From positions 1-64,000 of the forward strand of contig NZ_PDFK01000002.1 of assembly GCF_002845985.1 (NCBI RefSeq): a stretch of 64,000 nt of DNA. The letters run 5' to 3'. Source of the stretch: Lysinibacillus fusiformis. Lineage in GTDB: Bacteria > Bacillota > Bacilli > Bacillales_A > Planococcaceae. The translations under genes were made by a program, and so were the position numbers. Within the stretch, counting starts at the first letter, position 1. Every line of letters starts with the position of its first letter. Below the pieces are notes generated by a model. The model was not told the DNA's origin. It saw only the letters and a program-made list of their open reading frames with translations, and did no database searches. Shown here in pieces: positions 46,020 through 55,363 of the stretch.

Positions 46020-47401
46020 TTTTTGACCTCCAATAGCGCACGGGCTTTATTGAGCGTTTCCTCGTATTCCGACAATGGGATGGAGTCATAAACAATTCCC
46101 GCCCCTGCCTGTACATGGGCTTTTTGATCCTTAATGAGCATTGTCCGAATAGCGAGTGCTAAGTCCATATCACCTGTTGTTGAAATATAGCCCACCGCTC
46201 CCGCGTACACGCCCCGCTTCACTGGTTCCAATTCATTAATCAGTTGCATGGCTCGAATTTTAGGTGCTCCTGACACAGTCCCAGCTGGTAGACAAGCACG
46301 CAGTACATCCAGAACATGGAGGTCGTCTCGTAATTCTGCCATTACCTCTGACACCATATGCATCACATATTTATACCGTTCAATATTCATGTATTTCATT
46401 AGCTTTACAGAACCGACTTTGGCAATGCGTCCAAGATCATTGCGACCTAAATCTACTAACATACGATGCTCCGCTATTTCCTTTTCATCTGCTAATAGAG
46501 CATTTGCAATTGCTTCATCCTGTTCTGTTGTCGCGCCACGCGGCTTTGTACCAGCTATTGGATTGGTTGTCACCTGACGATTTTTTACCTTTACCAGACT
46601 TTCCGGAGATGTTCCTAAAATAACATAGGATCCAAAATCCATATAGAACATATAGGGTGACGGATTCGATGTGCGTAATTGACGATAAAGTGAGAATGGT
46701 GAACCTGTGAACGGTGCTGAAAAGCGTTGTGATAATACGATTTGAAAAATATCTCCTCTTAAAATATGCTGCTTAGCACGTTCCACCAAAGAAACAAATC
46801 GCTCCTTTGTCATCATTGGTGTAAAATGTAGTTCATCTACCTTCAATGCCTCAAAGGTCGTACCTGCACAAAGCTGTTGCTCTATTGTCGCAATAGCAGC
46901 CTCCATCTCCTCTATTGAACGCCCCTCCTGAAATAGATCAATCGAGGCTAGTGTGATTTCCTGTGTTACATGATCAAAAACAATAAAGGTATCATAGAAA
47001 AAAACATGCACATCAGGCATGGCTAAATCATCCTGTAAATAGTTTCCGATTTTTTCTGTATAAAAAGCTGTTTCATAGCCAAAGAAACCTATGATCCCAC
47101 CAAAAAAGGCGAATGGATAGTGCTCCTCATGAAATGGCATAACTTGCTTTAATTGATCGAGCACATTCCCACTAATTGTGTCCTTTTCCATTCCTCTTGA
47201 AAAGATGAATTCTTCCTTGTTCCCTTTCAATTCAGCCACTGGATTGATGGCGATAAAGGAATATCGCCCACTTTCCTCATGCTTGGCTGATGATTCGAAC
47301 AACATTTTATGCTGCCCGCTCAGTGATTGATACACAGAGATAGGGGTCATCATATCCCCCTGTAATACTTTCATGGCATACTTTCTAAGCTCAACTGTCA
47401 T
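46016..47401 (-). CDS. trpE: Anthranilate synthase component I
   Basis: A 461-aa chorismate-binding enzyme. Signatures are the N-terminal SVYQSLSGQHKMLFESS, then GDIFQIVLSQRF, NPSPYMFYM, ILGTSPESLVK, PIAGTKPRG, DLGRNDLGRI and the C-terminal GTVSGAPKIRAM. It makes anthranilate from chorismate and ammonia. PabB is the alternative, but the upstream T-box has a TGG (Trp) specifier. AAGGAGAG precedes ATG 47401. The other trp genes are not next to it. Confidence 0.88.
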   Translation of the reverse strand: MTVELRKYAMKVLQGDMMTPISVYQSLSGQHKMLFESSAKHEESGRYSFIAINPVAELKGNKEEFIFSRGMEKDTISGNVLDQLKQVMPFHEEHYPFAFFGGIIGFFGYETAFYTEKIGNYLQDDLAMPDVHVFFYDTFIVFDHVTQEITLASIDLFQEGRSIEEMEAAIATIEQQLCAGTTFEALKVDELHFTPMMTKERFVSLVERAKQHILRGDIFQIVLSQRFSAPFTGSPFSLYRQLRTSNPSPYMFYMDFGSYVILGTSPESLVKVKNRQVTTNPIAGTKPRGATTEQDEAIANALLADEKEIAEHRMLVDLGRNDLGRIAKVGSVKLMKYMNIERYKYVMHMVSEVMAELRDDLHVLDVLRACLPAGTVSGAPKIRAMQLINELEPVKRGVYAGAVGYISTTGDMDLALAIRTMLIKDQKAHVQAGAGIVYDSIPLSEYEETLNKARALLEVKK

Positions 47402-47667
47402 ACTCTTCTCTCCTTCTCTAAGCTCTTCTCTGCTCTTCTACACCTATCTATCGCCTCCTCCTCAGCGTATGTGTGTTCAGATTTTTTCAAGTTACTAACA
47501 TAGCATCTCTTCAAAATCTGTGACATCCGATGGAGGGGCTTTCTCTTGCTTCAGCGGGTGTTTGAATCTGCTAAAAAAGTAAAACAAGCATCTATCTCCC
47601 CTACACAAGAGGAAAATTTCTGCACCTCACGCTTCACTTTCAGACAAAAACATGACTGAATCAAGAT

Positions 47668-47925
47668 AAAAAAAGGCCTTTCCATCACAAAAGGACGGAA
47701 AAGCCGTGGTGCCACCTTCATTGGTCTCCAATTTAGAAGACCCTCTTGAAGCCTTATAACGTAGGCATACGCTAATCCCTACTGTCGTTCAGGATTAGAG
47801 CTCCGAAGTCCATTCACCATTCATTTGTACTAGTTTCCACCAACCACTAGCTCTCTATGACAAATTTAAATAGCTACTACTCTTCATCAACGCTGATTTG
47901 TAAGTTATATTGTAATGCAAACTAT
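47668..47925 (-). promoter_or_regulatory. Tryptophan T-box riboswitch of trpE-trpG
   Basis: On the minus strand the T-box AAGGTGGCACCACGGC (47719-47704) runs into a terminator (GGCTTTTCCGTC, GATGGAAAGGCC, eight T). The specifier is TGG in GTGAA-TGG-ACTT at about 47817-47805, fitting tRNA-Trp. The 266 bases from this terminator to trpE hold nothing I recognise. Confidence 0.92.
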
Positions 47926-47938
47926 CTCACAATTCAAT

Positions 47939-49009
47939 TTATTTTTTATTTCGTAGACTGTCATCCTCGTAAGGGGTAGCTAACGTAATGGATAACTCCT
48001 CCATTATTTGACGAATAGCAAATAAAATATCCTGACGCACTTCTAGCATAACAGCTGTATCATTTGTAGCAATAAAGAAACGAACAAGTACACGATATGA
48101 ATCATGATGAAATTCATCAATAAAAACATGGATCATCTCTTTCTCCGTTTTGGCATGCAAATAAATTTCCTTATGAATGGCTGTTAAAGCACTACGTAAA
48201 TGGTCCTCCTCATTTTCGGCTGCTACATAGATAAATTGCTCACATTTCCGTTTTTCTCGTTTTGATAAATTATAAATAGGGCGGTTGACTAAATAGGAAT
48301 TCGGCACATAGACAAGCCCCTTATCCCCTGTTTGAATTAAGGTACTTCGCAGATTGATATCTTCAATTGTGCCTTCAATTTTTTGATCTTCCGTTGCGAT
48401 CCAATCTCCTATTTGGAATGGATTATCCAACGCGACAGACATACCACCAAATACATGTGCTAAAGTATCACGAATCCCAAAGGCAATCGCCACACCAGTT
48501 AAACCGATCCCTGTTAAAAAGCCATTGAGGTTAAAATCCCAAAACGAAGCAATCGTGAACATAGCAAAAATCATAATGATTACTTTACCGATTCGTAGAA
48601 AAAACGGTAATAAGACATTCTGATCCTCTTCACTCGTTAATTCGAATGGTTGTTTCGTATAAAAATTTAATACATCATAAATCCCTTTAAACGCAAAAAA
48701 CACCAGAATTGACAATACAAAATTTTTCGTTGATTTATGTGTAAATAAAGGAACTTCTATTAAATAAGATAAACTCAGGACAATGACTGTCGTCATAAAT
48801 GCATAGCCAATTGCTTTACTGAATTGGGCAAGTACATTCGCCTGGAATTTCCGCTGGCGATTTCTTAAAAAAGTCACTACACAATGAATGATTTTTTTTA
48901 TGATGAAACGTTGAATAAGCCAACCAACTAAACAAATAATGGCGGCAATCAAGACATCCATCCAAGTTGGGACTGTAAATTTAGGTAATAACCAAAGTAA
49001 TGAATCCAT
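47939..49009 (-). CDS. MscS-family small-conductance mechanosensitive channel
   Basis: A 356-aa membrane protein with helices near 15-35, 65-85, 90-110 and 130-180, the pore helix stretch (LTGVAIAFGIRDTLAHVFGG) and the MscS beta domain (IGDWIATEDQKIEGTIEDI, TGDKGLVYVPNSYLV). It releases osmolytes on hypo-osmotic shock. AAAGGAG precedes ATG 49009. Confidence 0.92.
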   Translation of the reverse strand: MDSLLWLLPKFTVPTWMDVLIAAIICLVGWLIQRFIIKKIIHCVVTFLRNRQRKFQANVLAQFSKAIGYAFMTTVIVLSLSYLIEVPLFTHKSTKNFVLSILVFFAFKGIYDVLNFYTKQPFELTSEEDQNVLLPFFLRIGKVIIMIFAMFTIASFWDFNLNGFLTGIGLTGVAIAFGIRDTLAHVFGGMSVALDNPFQIGDWIATEDQKIEGTIEDINLRSTLIQTGDKGLVYVPNSYLVNRPIYNLSKREKRKCEQFIYVAAENEEDHLRSALTAIHKEIYLHAKTEKEMIHVFIDEFHHDSYRVLVRFFIATNDTAVMLEVRQDILFAIRQIMEELSITLATPYEDDSLRNKK

Positions 49010-49045
49010 GTATTTCTCCTTTAAAAAACCTATGTATCTCCACCA

Positions 49046-49080
49046 AAAAGGAGCAAACCTTCAGAAACGGTTAGCCCCTA
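49046..49080 (-). terminator. Probable terminator of the 290-aa gene
   Basis: AGGGGCTAACC and GGTTTGCTCCT pair imperfectly, with a five-T run after them on the minus strand. Confidence 0.55.
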
Positions 49081-49085
49081 TTTTT

Positions 49086-49958
49086 TTATTGTATAGCATC
49101 ATCCGCAAAAAAAGCCTTATTGGCAAACCAAAACTGCTGTTTATTAAAATTATGTTCGTGCATGGCGATCACTGAAAATTCAGCATGGTATTTCCGCTTC
49201 ATTTCCTCTAGCATCGTTCTTGCTTGTTTAGTTACGAGATGCTGTCCATCAATAGGCGCTCCTTCTGTAAAAATAATGACATCCGCTTCAGCATCGAGTT
49301 GATTTTCCTGTAGTAATGCTTTAACAAACTGTAAAACAGGCAATATTGCGGCTTCTCCTTGTGCCTTATATTCGATAAAACTCTTAAAATCAGCTAAATT
49401 TAAATGACCATTTTCAAAGCGATAGTGAACATGAATTTGACGATCATATGGAACAATATATAAATCGCGACCTTCACGATGAGCATTCATAAATAACGGT
49501 AAAATCATACTTTTACAAAGATCAGAGTAAGCAGCCATCCCCGTCGTTTGTTCTAAACAAATAATCATAGGCCCAGGTTCCTGTTGATATTCATGAAATG
49601 GCACATAAAAAATATTACCACTTTTTGTTGTCTGTTGCTTGAGCTTTTGACGTCTCAGCTCTGACCATTTTCGTTCATAATATAGGTATTGCTCATGGCC
49701 GTTTGCTAAGCGTTCAGCTTTTTCAATAGCAGGGATATTTTCTCGAATTTCATGCATAATATCTGCCAATTCTAGTGCAAATGCTGCCATATTTCGTAAT
49801 GGCTCGCTCTTGAAAAAATAGTCGATAAAATAATGTTGTTCTCCTTCACTTAACTCCTCTAAATGTAAGTTTTTATAGAGAAAACGTAAATAGTCTAGTT
49901 GTTCGTTTGACATCTGCTGGTCAAATTGCTCAATGAATGTTTCGATTGCATCTTTCAC
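49086..49958 (-). CDS. VWA-like hypothetical protein
   Basis: A 290-aa soluble protein with a helical N-terminal half and a C-terminal half like a von Willebrand A domain (GPMIICLEQTTGMAAYSDL, ADVIIFTEGAPIDGQHL). The metal site DxSxS is replaced by EQTTG, so it may not bind metal normally. The start is GTG 49958, behind AGGAGG. Proteins of this look often work with MoxR AAA+ ATPases, but none is nearby. Confidence 0.6.
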   Translation of the reverse strand: MKDAIETFIEQFDQQMSNEQLDYLRFLYKNLHLEELSEGEQHYFIDYFFKSEPLRNMAAFALELADIMHEIRENIPAIEKAERLANGHEQYLYYERKWSELRRQKLKQQTTKSGNIFYVPFHEYQQEPGPMIICLEQTTGMAAYSDLCKSMILPLFMNAHREGRDLYIVPYDRQIHVHYRFENGHLNLADFKSFIEYKAQGEAAILPVLQFVKALLQENQLDAEADVIIFTEGAPIDGQHLVTKQARTMLEEMKRKYHAEFSVIAMHEHNFNKQQFWFANKAFFADDAIQ

Positions 49959-50108
49959 GTAGCAGCACCTCCTAAGCATCACATTTTTCGGATAATGTCT
50001 ATAGTATAGCCAAAAAAAATTTTTGACAATACAATAGTGCTCGTTATAAAGACGCTAGGGAAAAAGACAATGTTGCTGCTACATAAAATTTTTTTATCCA
50101 AATGAAAA

Positions 50109-50132
50109 GAAGAGCTAAAAGTAGCTCTTCCT
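50109..50132 (-). terminator. Terminator of the pst-phoU operon
   Basis: GAAGAGCTA, AAAG loop, TAGCTCTTC just after phoU; the T-tail on the minus strand is short. Confidence 0.7.
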
Positions 50133-50134
50133 CA

Positions 50135-50794
50135 TTAATTATTTAATTCATAATGCTTGCCTTTGACTAAGTAAAATAGATGTTCTGCAATATTTGTCGC
50201 ATGATCGGCAGAGCGTTCTAGATATCGGCAAATAAATGTGAGATGGGTTATCTGCGAAATATGTGCAGGATTTTCTACACCCGCGCGAAGTAAAAGTGTA
50301 ATTGTTGCCCCGTATAAATCGTCTACATAATCATCTAATTCTGCGATTTCTTTGGCACGTACCGTATCTTCCTCTGTAAAGGCCTTCATGATACTCTCTA
50401 GCATTTCGACTGTTTTATTACACATCGTTTGTAGATTGGTTATCGGAAACACTATTGGTTCTTTGCCAATTCGAATCGCTTCCTTAGCAATATTAACCGC
50501 ATAGTCGCCCACTCTTTCCATATCTGCTGCTGCTTTTACAAGGACCATAAGGCGACGCAAATCTGTTGCCACTGGTTGTTGCTTAGCAATCATTAAAATC
50601 ACATGGTCATTAATTTCCTCTTCAAGACGATTAATGACTAAATCATCTTCTAAAATTTTCAAGGCTTTTTCTAAGTCCTGCTCTACTAATGCTTCAAAAG
50701 CCGTTTGTAGCGCTAGAATACTGCTGTTGGCAAGGGCAATAAATTGACCCTGTACCTCTTGTAACTCTTGTTCAAAACGCTCACGAACTACCAT
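50135..50794 (-). CDS. phoU: Phosphate signalling and transport regulator PhoU
   Basis: A 219-aa helical protein with two PhoU repeats (DDLVINRLEEEINDHVI, ADMERVGDYAVNIAKEAI and ERSADHATNIAEHLFYL). It restrains Pst transport and PhoR signalling at high phosphate. AGGAGG precedes ATG 50794. It is last in the operon pstS-C-A-B-phoU. Confidence 0.96.
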   Translation of the reverse strand: MVVRERFEQELQEVQGQFIALANSSILALQTAFEALVEQDLEKALKILEDDLVINRLEEEINDHVILMIAKQQPVATDLRRLMVLVKAAADMERVGDYAVNIAKEAIRIGKEPIVFPITNLQTMCNKTVEMLESIMKAFTEEDTVRAKEIAELDDYVDDLYGATITLLLRAGVENPAHISQITHLTFICRYLERSADHATNIAEHLFYLVKGKHYELNN

Positions 50795-50807
50795 CTATTG
50801 CTCCTCC

Positions 50808-51641
50808 TTAGCCGAAACGTCCTGAAATATAATCTTCTGTGCGTTGATCCGCTGGTGTTTGGAAAATAATATCTGTTTTATCGTATTCAACAACCTCTCC
50901 ACTTAGGAAGAATGCTGTGCGATCAGAAATACGAGCCGCTTGCTGCATATTATGTGTCACGATGATGATGGAATAATCTTTTTTCAGCTCTTGCACAAGC
51001 TCTTCCACCTTCAACGTAGAAATTGGGTCCAAAGCAGATGTTGGCTCATCCATTAAGATGACATCTGGTTCAATCGCTAAGCAACGTGCAATACAAATAC
51101 GCTGTTGCTGACCACCCGATAACCCATAGGCATTTTGATTTAAACGATCTTTTACCTCATCCCAAATCGCTGCCCCTCTTAGTGACTTCTCCACAATCTC
51201 ATCCAAAATCTTTTTATTTTTAATCCCATGGATTCTTGGTCCATAGGCAATATTATCATAAATAGATTTTGGGAATGGGTTCGGCTTTTGGAACACCATC
51301 CCTACACGTGTCCTTAATTCCTCTACTGTATAGCTTTTATCTAAAATATTTCGCTCACGATAGACGATTTCACCTGATGTTCGAACGCTTGGTACAAGTT
51401 CTACCATTCTATTTAATGTTTTTAGATACGTAGATTTACCACAGCCAGATGGCCCAATAATAGCCGTTACTTCATTTTCATAAATACTTAAATTAATATC
51501 TTTTAAACCATGGTGATCACCATACCATAAATTTAAGTTTCGTGTATCGTAGACAATATTCTTCGCTCTATCATCTGAAGACTTAGTTGCCATTTGATTC
51601 AACTTGACAATCGTTTTTTCCTCTTTTAAATCTAGCACCAT
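50808..51641 (-). CDS. pstB: Phosphate ABC transporter ATPase
   Basis: A 277-aa ABC ATPase. Walker [13 protein letters not shown] is near 66, the signature [17 protein letters not shown] near 168 and Walker [14 protein letters not shown] near 192. It energises high-affinity phosphate uptake through PstCA. B. subtilis has two pstB genes; here only one. GAGGTGA precedes ATG 51641. Confidence 0.97.
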   Translation of the reverse strand: MVLDLKEEKTIVKLNQMATKSSDDRAKNIVYDTRNLNLWYGDHHGLKDINLSIYENEVTAIIGPSGCGKSTYLKTLNRMVELVPSVRTSGEIVYRERNILDKSYTVEELRTRVGMVFQKPNPFPKSIYDNIAYGPRIHGIKNKKILDEIVEKSLRGAAIWDEVKDRLNQNAYGLSGGQQQRICIARCLAIEPDVILMDEPTSALDPISTLKVEELVQELKKDYSIIIVTHNMQQAARISDRTAFFLSGEVVEYDKTDIIFQTPADQRTEDYISGRFG

Positions 51642-51653
51642 AAGGTCACCTCA

Positions 51654-52532
51654 TTAATAACGTTTTTGGAATTTATTTCGTATAAAGATAGCAATAGAGT
51701 TCATTAATAGCAGAACCGTCATAAGCACTAAAATACCTGCGGCCGCCACATACTGAAAGGCTTCTTGTGGTCGCTTTGCCCAATCATAAATTTGCATCGG
51801 TAATGCAGTGAATTGACTTAATAAACTATTCGGTAAAAACTGTAGAATAACTGGAATCCCGATGACAACAAGTGGAGCTGTTTCTCCAATGGCACGAGAC
51901 ATGGCTAAAATACTTCCTGTTAAAATACCCGGAATGGCAGCTGGTAGCACCACGCGTAAAATGGTTTGCCATTTCGTTGCACCCATACCATATGATGCTT
52001 CTCGTTGTTCATTTGGTACGGCACGAATAGCCTCCTGTGCGGCTACAATGATAACAGGCAGTATTAATAAACTCATCGTAAACCCTGCGGCTAAAATACT
52101 TTTGCCTAGCCCCATCATACGGACAAAAATTGTTAACCCAAGTAATCCAAAAACGATGGAAGGTACACCTGCTAGATTCGATATGTTCATTCGAATAAAG
52201 TCGTTAATTCTATTTTTCTTAGCATACTCCTCTAAATAAATCGCAGTACCTACACCTAAAATAATAGATACTGGCGCAACAACTGCCATTAACCACAGTG
52301 ACCCAATTAAGGCAGCTTTAATCCCTGCCTTATCTGCAAATCGTGATGCAAAATTAGTTAAGAAATCGATATTTAAATAACCAATTCCCTGTGACACTAT
52401 GCGATATAACAAAATAGCTAAAGTCACAAGCGCAAACATAGTTGCTAAGAAAAATAAGGTTTTCCAAACTTTATTAAATGTAATACGCTTGGTCAATCGT
52501 TTCATGACGACCGTGTCATCCATATAGCGCAT
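51654..52532 (-). CDS. pstA: Phosphate ABC transporter permease PstA
   Basis: A 292-aa permease with about six membrane helices and the EAA-type loop (EASYGMGATKWQTILRVVLP). ATG 52532 (MRYMDDTVVMKR) is set by GGGAGG nine bases upstream; it overlaps the pstC stop region by a few bases. Confidence 0.96.
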   Translation of the reverse strand: MRYMDDTVVMKRLTKRITFNKVWKTLFFLATMFALVTLAILLYRIVSQGIGYLNIDFLTNFASRFADKAGIKAALIGSLWLMAVVAPVSIILGVGTAIYLEEYAKKNRINDFIRMNISNLAGVPSIVFGLLGLTIFVRMMGLGKSILAAGFTMSLLILPVIIVAAQEAIRAVPNEQREASYGMGATKWQTILRVVLPAAIPGILTGSILAMSRAIGETAPLVVIGIPVILQFLPNSLLSQFTALPMQIYDWAKRPQEAFQYVAAAGILVLMTVLLLMNSIAIFIRNKFQKRY

Positions 52533-52533
52533 G

Positions 52534-53481
52534 CTAGTAAACCTCCCTGAAGCGTTTCGAAATATAGTGAGCAAGTAAATTCATGATTAGTGTAAAGATA
52601 AATAATGTAAATCCTACTGAATAGATAGAGTAGTAGATTGTTGTACCATAACCTGCATCACCTGTTGAAACTTGTACAATGTACGCCGTCATTGTTTGAA
52701 TGGAATCCGTTACATTTAAATCAAATTTCGGTGTAGATCCTCCAGCAAGTGAAACAATCATTGTTTCTCCAATTGCCCGGGAAATAGCTAACACGATTGA
52801 AGCAATAATTCCCGATAGTGCAGCTGGTAATACTACTTTAATAGCTACCTCGAATTTCGTCGCACCTAGAGCTAAAGCTCCTTCACGCATACTATTTGGT
52901 ACGGATGACATCGCATCCTCTGATAGAGATGTAATCATAGGTAAAATCATGATACCTACAACAATCCCAGGACTTAATGCATTAAATAATTTGAGTCCAG
53001 GTACAATTTCTTGTAAAACAGGTGTGACAAACGTTAATGCAAAGAAACCATAGACGATTGTTGGTACACCGGCTAATACCTCTAAAATCGGTTTCACTGT
53101 ACGTCTTGTTTTCTCACTTGCATATTCACTTAAATAGATAGCTGAAGCAATTCCAAATGGTACGGCTACTACAACTGCAATAAGTGTCACTTTTAATGTA
53201 CCTGCGATTAATGGCAAAATTCCAAATAACGGTTCATTTCCTGAAAACGGTAACCACTTTGTCCCAAATAGGAAATCCGTAATCGACACACGTTTAAAGA
53301 ACTCAAACGTTTCAAAAATAAGGGTGAAAACAATGCCAAACGTTGTTAAAATCGAAATAATAGCGGCAGAAAATAATAGAGCTGGCATTGCTTTTTCCAC
53401 TATTTTCTTTGTTTTTTGATTGCGAGAATTTGCAATTAATTGCTGCACAGATGATGTCTTATTTTCCTTTTGAGAAACCAT
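52534..53481 (-). CDS. pstC: Phosphate ABC transporter permease PstC
   Basis: A 315-aa permease with six membrane helices and the EAA-type loop (EGALALGATKFEVAIKVVLP). It pairs with PstA to form the membrane channel. AAAGGAG precedes ATG 53481. Confidence 0.97.
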   Translation of the reverse strand: MVSQKENKTSSVQQLIANSRNQKTKKIVEKAMPALLFSAAIISILTTFGIVFTLIFETFEFFKRVSITDFLFGTKWLPFSGNEPLFGILPLIAGTLKVTLIAVVVAVPFGIASAIYLSEYASEKTRRTVKPILEVLAGVPTIVYGFFALTFVTPVLQEIVPGLKLFNALSPGIVVGIMILPMITSLSEDAMSSVPNSMREGALALGATKFEVAIKVVLPAALSGIIASIVLAISRAIGETMIVSLAGGSTPKFDLNVTDSIQTMTAYIVQVSTGDAGYGTTIYYSIYSVGFTLFIFTLIMNLLAHYISKRFREVY

Positions 53482-53503
53482 TGGGAGCTCCTTTCAAATA
53501 AGT

Positions 53504-53532
53504 GAGGGAAAGAGCATACATCTCTTTCCCTC
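53504..53532 (-). other. Hairpin between pstS and pstC
   Basis: GAGGGAAAGAG and CTCTTTCCCTC form a perfect 11-bp stem around CATACAT. No T-run follows on the minus strand. It is more likely a 3'-stabiliser or partial terminator raising pstS over the rest of the operon. Confidence 0.75.
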
Positions 53533-53545
53533 TATGCATGTCTAC

Positions 53546-54520
53546 TTATTTTAAGCCTTCTAAAGTTTTTAAGCCTTCAGTATATTTTTCTTCTGGTAAA
53601 CGAACATAGCCAACTGCCTCAGCCATATCGCCTGCATTTTCAAGTGTAAATTGAATGAAGTCATATGCTGCTTCATTATCTTTCATAGCACTATTTTTCA
53701 CGTAAGTGAATAGTGGGCGTGAAAGTGGTGTATATTCGCCACCCTCTATTGTTTCATTTGTTGGTTCAACACCATTTACTTTGACAATGTTTAATTTATC
53801 TTTATTTTCAAGATAGTAAGCATAGCCGAAGAAACCGATTGCGTTTTTGTCACCAGCTACACCTTGCACTAGCATATTATCATCCTCTGATAATGTTGCT
53901 GAGCTTACTAGATCCGCACCATCTAAAATGACTTCATCGAAGTAATCGTATGTGCCTGAATCAGTACCTGGTGAATAGTAAACGATTTTTTCATCTGGCC
54001 ATGATGGATCAATATCAGACCATTTTTTCTCTTTTCCATCTTCAACCCAAATTTTTTGTAATTGTTCTACTGTTAAATCCTTCGCCCAATCATTTTCTGG
54101 GTTCACCACTACAGATAAACCGTCATATGCTAAAGCTAGCTCTGTAAAATCAATACCCGCTTCTTCTAATTTCGATTTCTCTTCATCTTTTATATTACGA
54201 GATGCATTTGAAAAGTCTGTTTCACCTGCGATGAATTTTTCAAAACCACCACCAGTACCAGAAACCCCCACTGATACTTTGACATCTGGTTGTGCGCCTG
54301 CATACTCTTCAACAACTGCCTCAATGATTGGTGCTACTGTTGATGAGCCATCTCCAGCTACAGATCCTTGTAGCTTTTCATCAGCAGCTTCTTGTCCTGA
54401 ACTAGCTGGTGCGTTCGTTTCTGCATTGTTTCCATTTTGTGCAGAATCGCTACCACATGCACCTAGCATTAATGCAGAACCCATTACTGCTGTCATCGTT
54501 AAGTACTTCCACTTTTTCAT
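53546..54520 (-). CDS. pstS: Phosphate-binding lipoprotein PstS
   Basis: A 324-aa substrate-binding lipoprotein. ATG 54520 (MKKWKYLTM) gives a signal peptide ending in the lipobox LMLGACG. The mature part has an acidic linker, then the phosphate-loop motifs AGDGSSTVAP and SGTGGGFEKF and the C-terminal PLSRPLFTYV. It captures phosphate outside the membrane. A longer frame to 54712 exists but lacks a signal peptide. A Pho box lies upstream. Confidence 0.96.
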   Translation of the reverse strand: MKKWKYLTMTAVMGSALMLGACGSDSAQNGNNAETNAPASSGQEAADEKLQGSVAGDGSSTVAPIIEAVVEEYAGAQPDVKVSVGVSGTGGGFEKFIAGETDFSNASRNIKDEEKSKLEEAGIDFTELALAYDGLSVVVNPENDWAKDLTVEQLQKIWVEDGKEKKWSDIDPSWPDEKIVYYSPGTDSGTYDYFDEVILDGADLVSSATLSEDDNMLVQGVAGDKNAIGFFGYAYYLENKDKLNIVKVNGVEPTNETIEGGEYTPLSRPLFTYVKNSAMKDNEAAYDFIQFTLENAGDMAEAVGYVRLPEEKYTEGLKTLEGLK

Positions 54521-54609
54521 CTCATTTGCCTCCGTCGTGAACTGTTTTATAGTTATTTGTCTTACAATCTTTACTATAATGACTGATTGTTGAAGTCGTA
54601 TAAACGGTT

Positions 54610-54656
54610 CGTAAAAGAGATGTAAATGAATGTAATGCTTTGTAAACGATTGTAAA
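54610..54656 (-). promoter_or_regulatory. Pho box: five PhoP-type repeats before pstS
   Basis: On the plus strand CGTAAA, TGTAAA, TGTAAT, TGTAAA and TGTAAA start about every ten bases (54610, 54621, 54631, 54641, 54651). On the minus strand this reads TTTACA-type repeats, the binding pattern of PhoP in Bacillus. It should activate pstS under phosphate limitation. Confidence 0.88.
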
Positions 54657-54776
54657 GACGCATTTACAATCGTCACGGTAAAATGGCGTCCTGAGAGTAG
54701 ATGATTCGACACCTAACGAAAAGAGACCACCCCCTCATTCATTTCACTATCTTAAGGCGCGAGGGTCTTCTTCTAC

Positions 54777-54804
54777 TTGCTTCCTATAGGAAAGATGCTA
54801 TAAT
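54777..54804 (+). promoter_or_regulatory. Sigma-A type promoter
   Basis: TTGCTT at 54777-54782, a 16-base spacer and TATAAT at 54799-54804, so transcription should begin near 54811 and run through the structured RNA region. Confidence 0.75.
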
Positions 54805-54810
54805 AAGCAC

Positions 54811-54940
54811 TTGTGTCAGGAAATATTTTATGTTGATGCAGTGTTGAAGGCCCCCTCCTTAATCGCGGGAGATCAATACTTGTTTTGCTTTTTAGCAGGT
54901 GTTCAAACGTCCACTGCATCGAAATAAAGTTTCCGGCGAT
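54811..54940 (+). ncRNA. Structured RNA candidate (6S-like rod or leader)
   Basis: GATGCAGTG at 54835-54843 pairs exactly with CACTGCATC at 54912-54920. The stem continues outward (GGAAATATTTTAT with AAATAAAGTTTCC, to about 54819 and 54934) and inward (TTGAA with TTCAA). Inside are two small hairpins (CTCCT/GGGAG and TGCT/AGCA). It lies right after a good promoter. It resembles a rod RNA such as 6S but I could not match a family. It may instead be a leader of the small gene that follows. Confidence 0.55.
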
Positions 54941-55025
54941 TGTTACAAATGGCAGGCACGAAAAAATCTAGACGTATTGTTTTCTGAGCAAAAACGAAGA
55001 ATCAGCGACAATCACGTTGAGGCTA

Positions 55026-55244
55026 ATGGATGAGGAGAGTTTGACCTTTGTCATGAAACATGCAAAAGTACAAAATGCCGATTATTTTAAAACCTATCTA
55101 TTACTAGTAATGGAACATCGGGAATATTCACTTCAGGAGGCGATCGATTTTATGATAGCTTCTTATTTCTATCACAATATAGAGCTTTATGGGGTAAAGC
55201 CAAGAGAGCAGTTTGAATTGGCTATTCAGCAATTATCTGTGTAA
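55026..55244 (+). CDS. Small hypothetical protein
   Basis: A roughly 72-aa acidic helical protein (MDEESLTFVMKHAKVQNADY) with no membrane segment or known motif. Starts at TTG 55017 and ATG 55026 are possible; neither has an ideal ribosome-binding site. A hairpin terminator follows at once, which supports a real transcript. Confidence 0.5.
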   Translation: MDEESLTFVMKHAKVQNADYFKTYLLLVMEHREYSLQEAIDFMIASYFYHNIELYGVKPREQFELAIQQLSV

Positions 55245-55266
55245 AGCTTGCTTACTTTAATAGAAA

Positions 55267-55298
55267 AAACCGCTAGGCATTCTCATGCCTAGCGGTTT
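55267..55298 (+). terminator. Terminator, copy 1 of a duplicated hairpin
   Basis: AAACCGCTAGGCAT, loop TCTC, ATGCCTAGCGGTTT: a perfect 14-bp stem just after the small gene. The same 32 bases recur at 57215-57246. Confidence 0.85.
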
Positions 55299-55363
55299 CA
55301 TAGTGTTGAAAAACAAAACCATCCATAGAATTTATGTGAAAGGTGAAAAAGGATTTCCGTTGC

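Noticed and set aside
46016-47401. Naming the chorismate enzyme pabB
   Set aside because: The upstream T-box has a TGG specifier, which fits tryptophan control; the PabB role is kept only as an alternative.
54521-54712. N-terminal extension of PstS
   Set aside because: It lacks a signal peptide and runs through the Pho box; ATG 54520 gives a proper lipoprotein signal.
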